Shown: positions 14,121 to 14,435 of the stretch, piece after piece
Layout of the letters: every line of letters starts with the position of its first letter
Position numbering within the stretch: the stretch's first letter is position 1
DNA from: Dehalococcoidia bacterium
GTDB lineage: Bacteria > Chloroflexota > Dehalococcoidia > Bin125
Reading direction: 5' to 3'
NCBI GenBank assembly: GCA_007571275.1
Contig: RKRS01000046.1
Span: 1 to 14,435, forward strand
DNA: 14,435 nucleotides
Made by a program: the position numbers and the translations under genes
The notes under the pieces: model-generated
What the model saw: only the letters and a program-made list of their open reading frames with translations
Database searches by the model: none
What the model was told of the DNA's origin: nothing

Positions 14121-14435
14121 GACGCGGAGACTCGACTGATCTTGACCTCGTCTGGGTCGAAACCAACCGCCGCTACCATTCGCTGGGCGATCCGAATGAA
14201 TGTGTCCCGATTCTGATCTCTTTCATAGAAGTAGCCAGCGACCCCGAGTGGAGTTGGTACCCGCATCGGGGGCGATTCTGAGGCGGGATCGGTTGAGAAA
14301 TAGACGCGTTTCGCGCCGCGGATCTTGAGAATCTCCGGTAGTCGTTCCGAATGGCGCAAGTCGATCAATGTTGCGACTGCAACTGGCAACTCATGCCAAT
14401 AATTGAACTCGCGCTGTTCTCCCCAGAGGAGAAGA
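14117..14435 (-). CDS. Unrecognised protein, C-terminal 105 residues (gene continues beyond the window)
   Basis: The minus-strand frame is open from the window edge to TAG at 14117-14119, so the start lies outside. The visible part begins LLLWGEQREFNYWHELPVAV and contains IDLRHSERLPEILKIRG, VYFSTDP, GYFYERDQNRDTFIRIAQRM and ends in SRVSAS. Composition is normal for a soluble protein. There is no transmembrane segment and no motif I recognise. It converges on the helicase gene, and the two stop codons overlap by 3 bp. I accept it as real because the frame stays open, its composition is protein-like and it abuts its neighbour exactly, but I assign no function. Confidence 0.6.
   Translation of the reverse strand, partial: LLLWGEQREFNYWHELPVAVATLIDLRHSERLPEILKIRGAKRVYFSTDPASESPPMRVPTPLGVAGYFYERDQNRDTFIRIAQRMVAAVGFDPDEVKISRVSAS

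Overview
The window is GC-rich bacterial chromosomal DNA with tightly packed genes. No rRNA, tRNA, phage gene or CRISPR array is visible. The gene content fits a GC-rich Gram-positive-like or Chloroflexota bacterium: two luciferase-like monooxygenases of different subfamilies, a NIPSNAP protein, hormone-sensitive-lipase-type esterases and a full-length Lhr helicase. Chloroflexota (Thermomicrobia or SAR202-like) is my best guess, but this is inferred from gene families only and no marker gene settles it.

Layout. 1-1003: the 3' end of a PLP-dependent aminotransferase, followed 2 bp later by a YgjP/SprT-type zinc metallopeptidase. A perfect GC-rich hairpin (1026-1046) separates these from the next, convergent gene. 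1092-7605: a putative catabolic island. It holds a limonene-monooxygenase-like LLM flavoprotein (minus), a divergent acetyl-CoA hydrolase/transferase-family gene (plus), two tandem paralogous HSL-type alpha/beta hydrolases (minus), a divergent TIGR03564-like F420/flavin LLM oxidoreductase (plus) and a two-domain NIPSNAP protein (plus). An oxygenase, lactone/ester hydrolases and a CoA-transferase together suggest stepwise oxidation, hydrolysis and CoA activation of a terpenoid or cyclic/alkyl substrate. This is inference.

7606-8380: the gap between the convergent NIPSNAP and M20 peptidase genes is almost wholly filled by a structured element. A 97-residue GIY-YIG nuclease gene sits at the centre of a long inverted repeat. 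The inner arms are 95 bp each (7739-7833 and 8186-8280) and differ at only two positions. Both arms are built of REP-like hairpin units whose best copies contain TTCCTGCGAAAGCAGGAA, a 7-bp stem capped by GAAA. Partly decayed units continue the symmetry outwards on both sides, to about 7611 and 8370. This is the most interesting part of the window: it looks like a self-contained repeat-plus-nuclease element, comparable in layout to REP/RAYT systems but with a GIY-YIG enzyme instead of a transposase.

8381-14435: an M20-family metallopeptidase (minus), a divergent 1443-residue Lhr-type DNA helicase (plus) and, convergent with it and overlapping by stop codons, the 3' part of an unrecognised gene (minus) that runs off the window.
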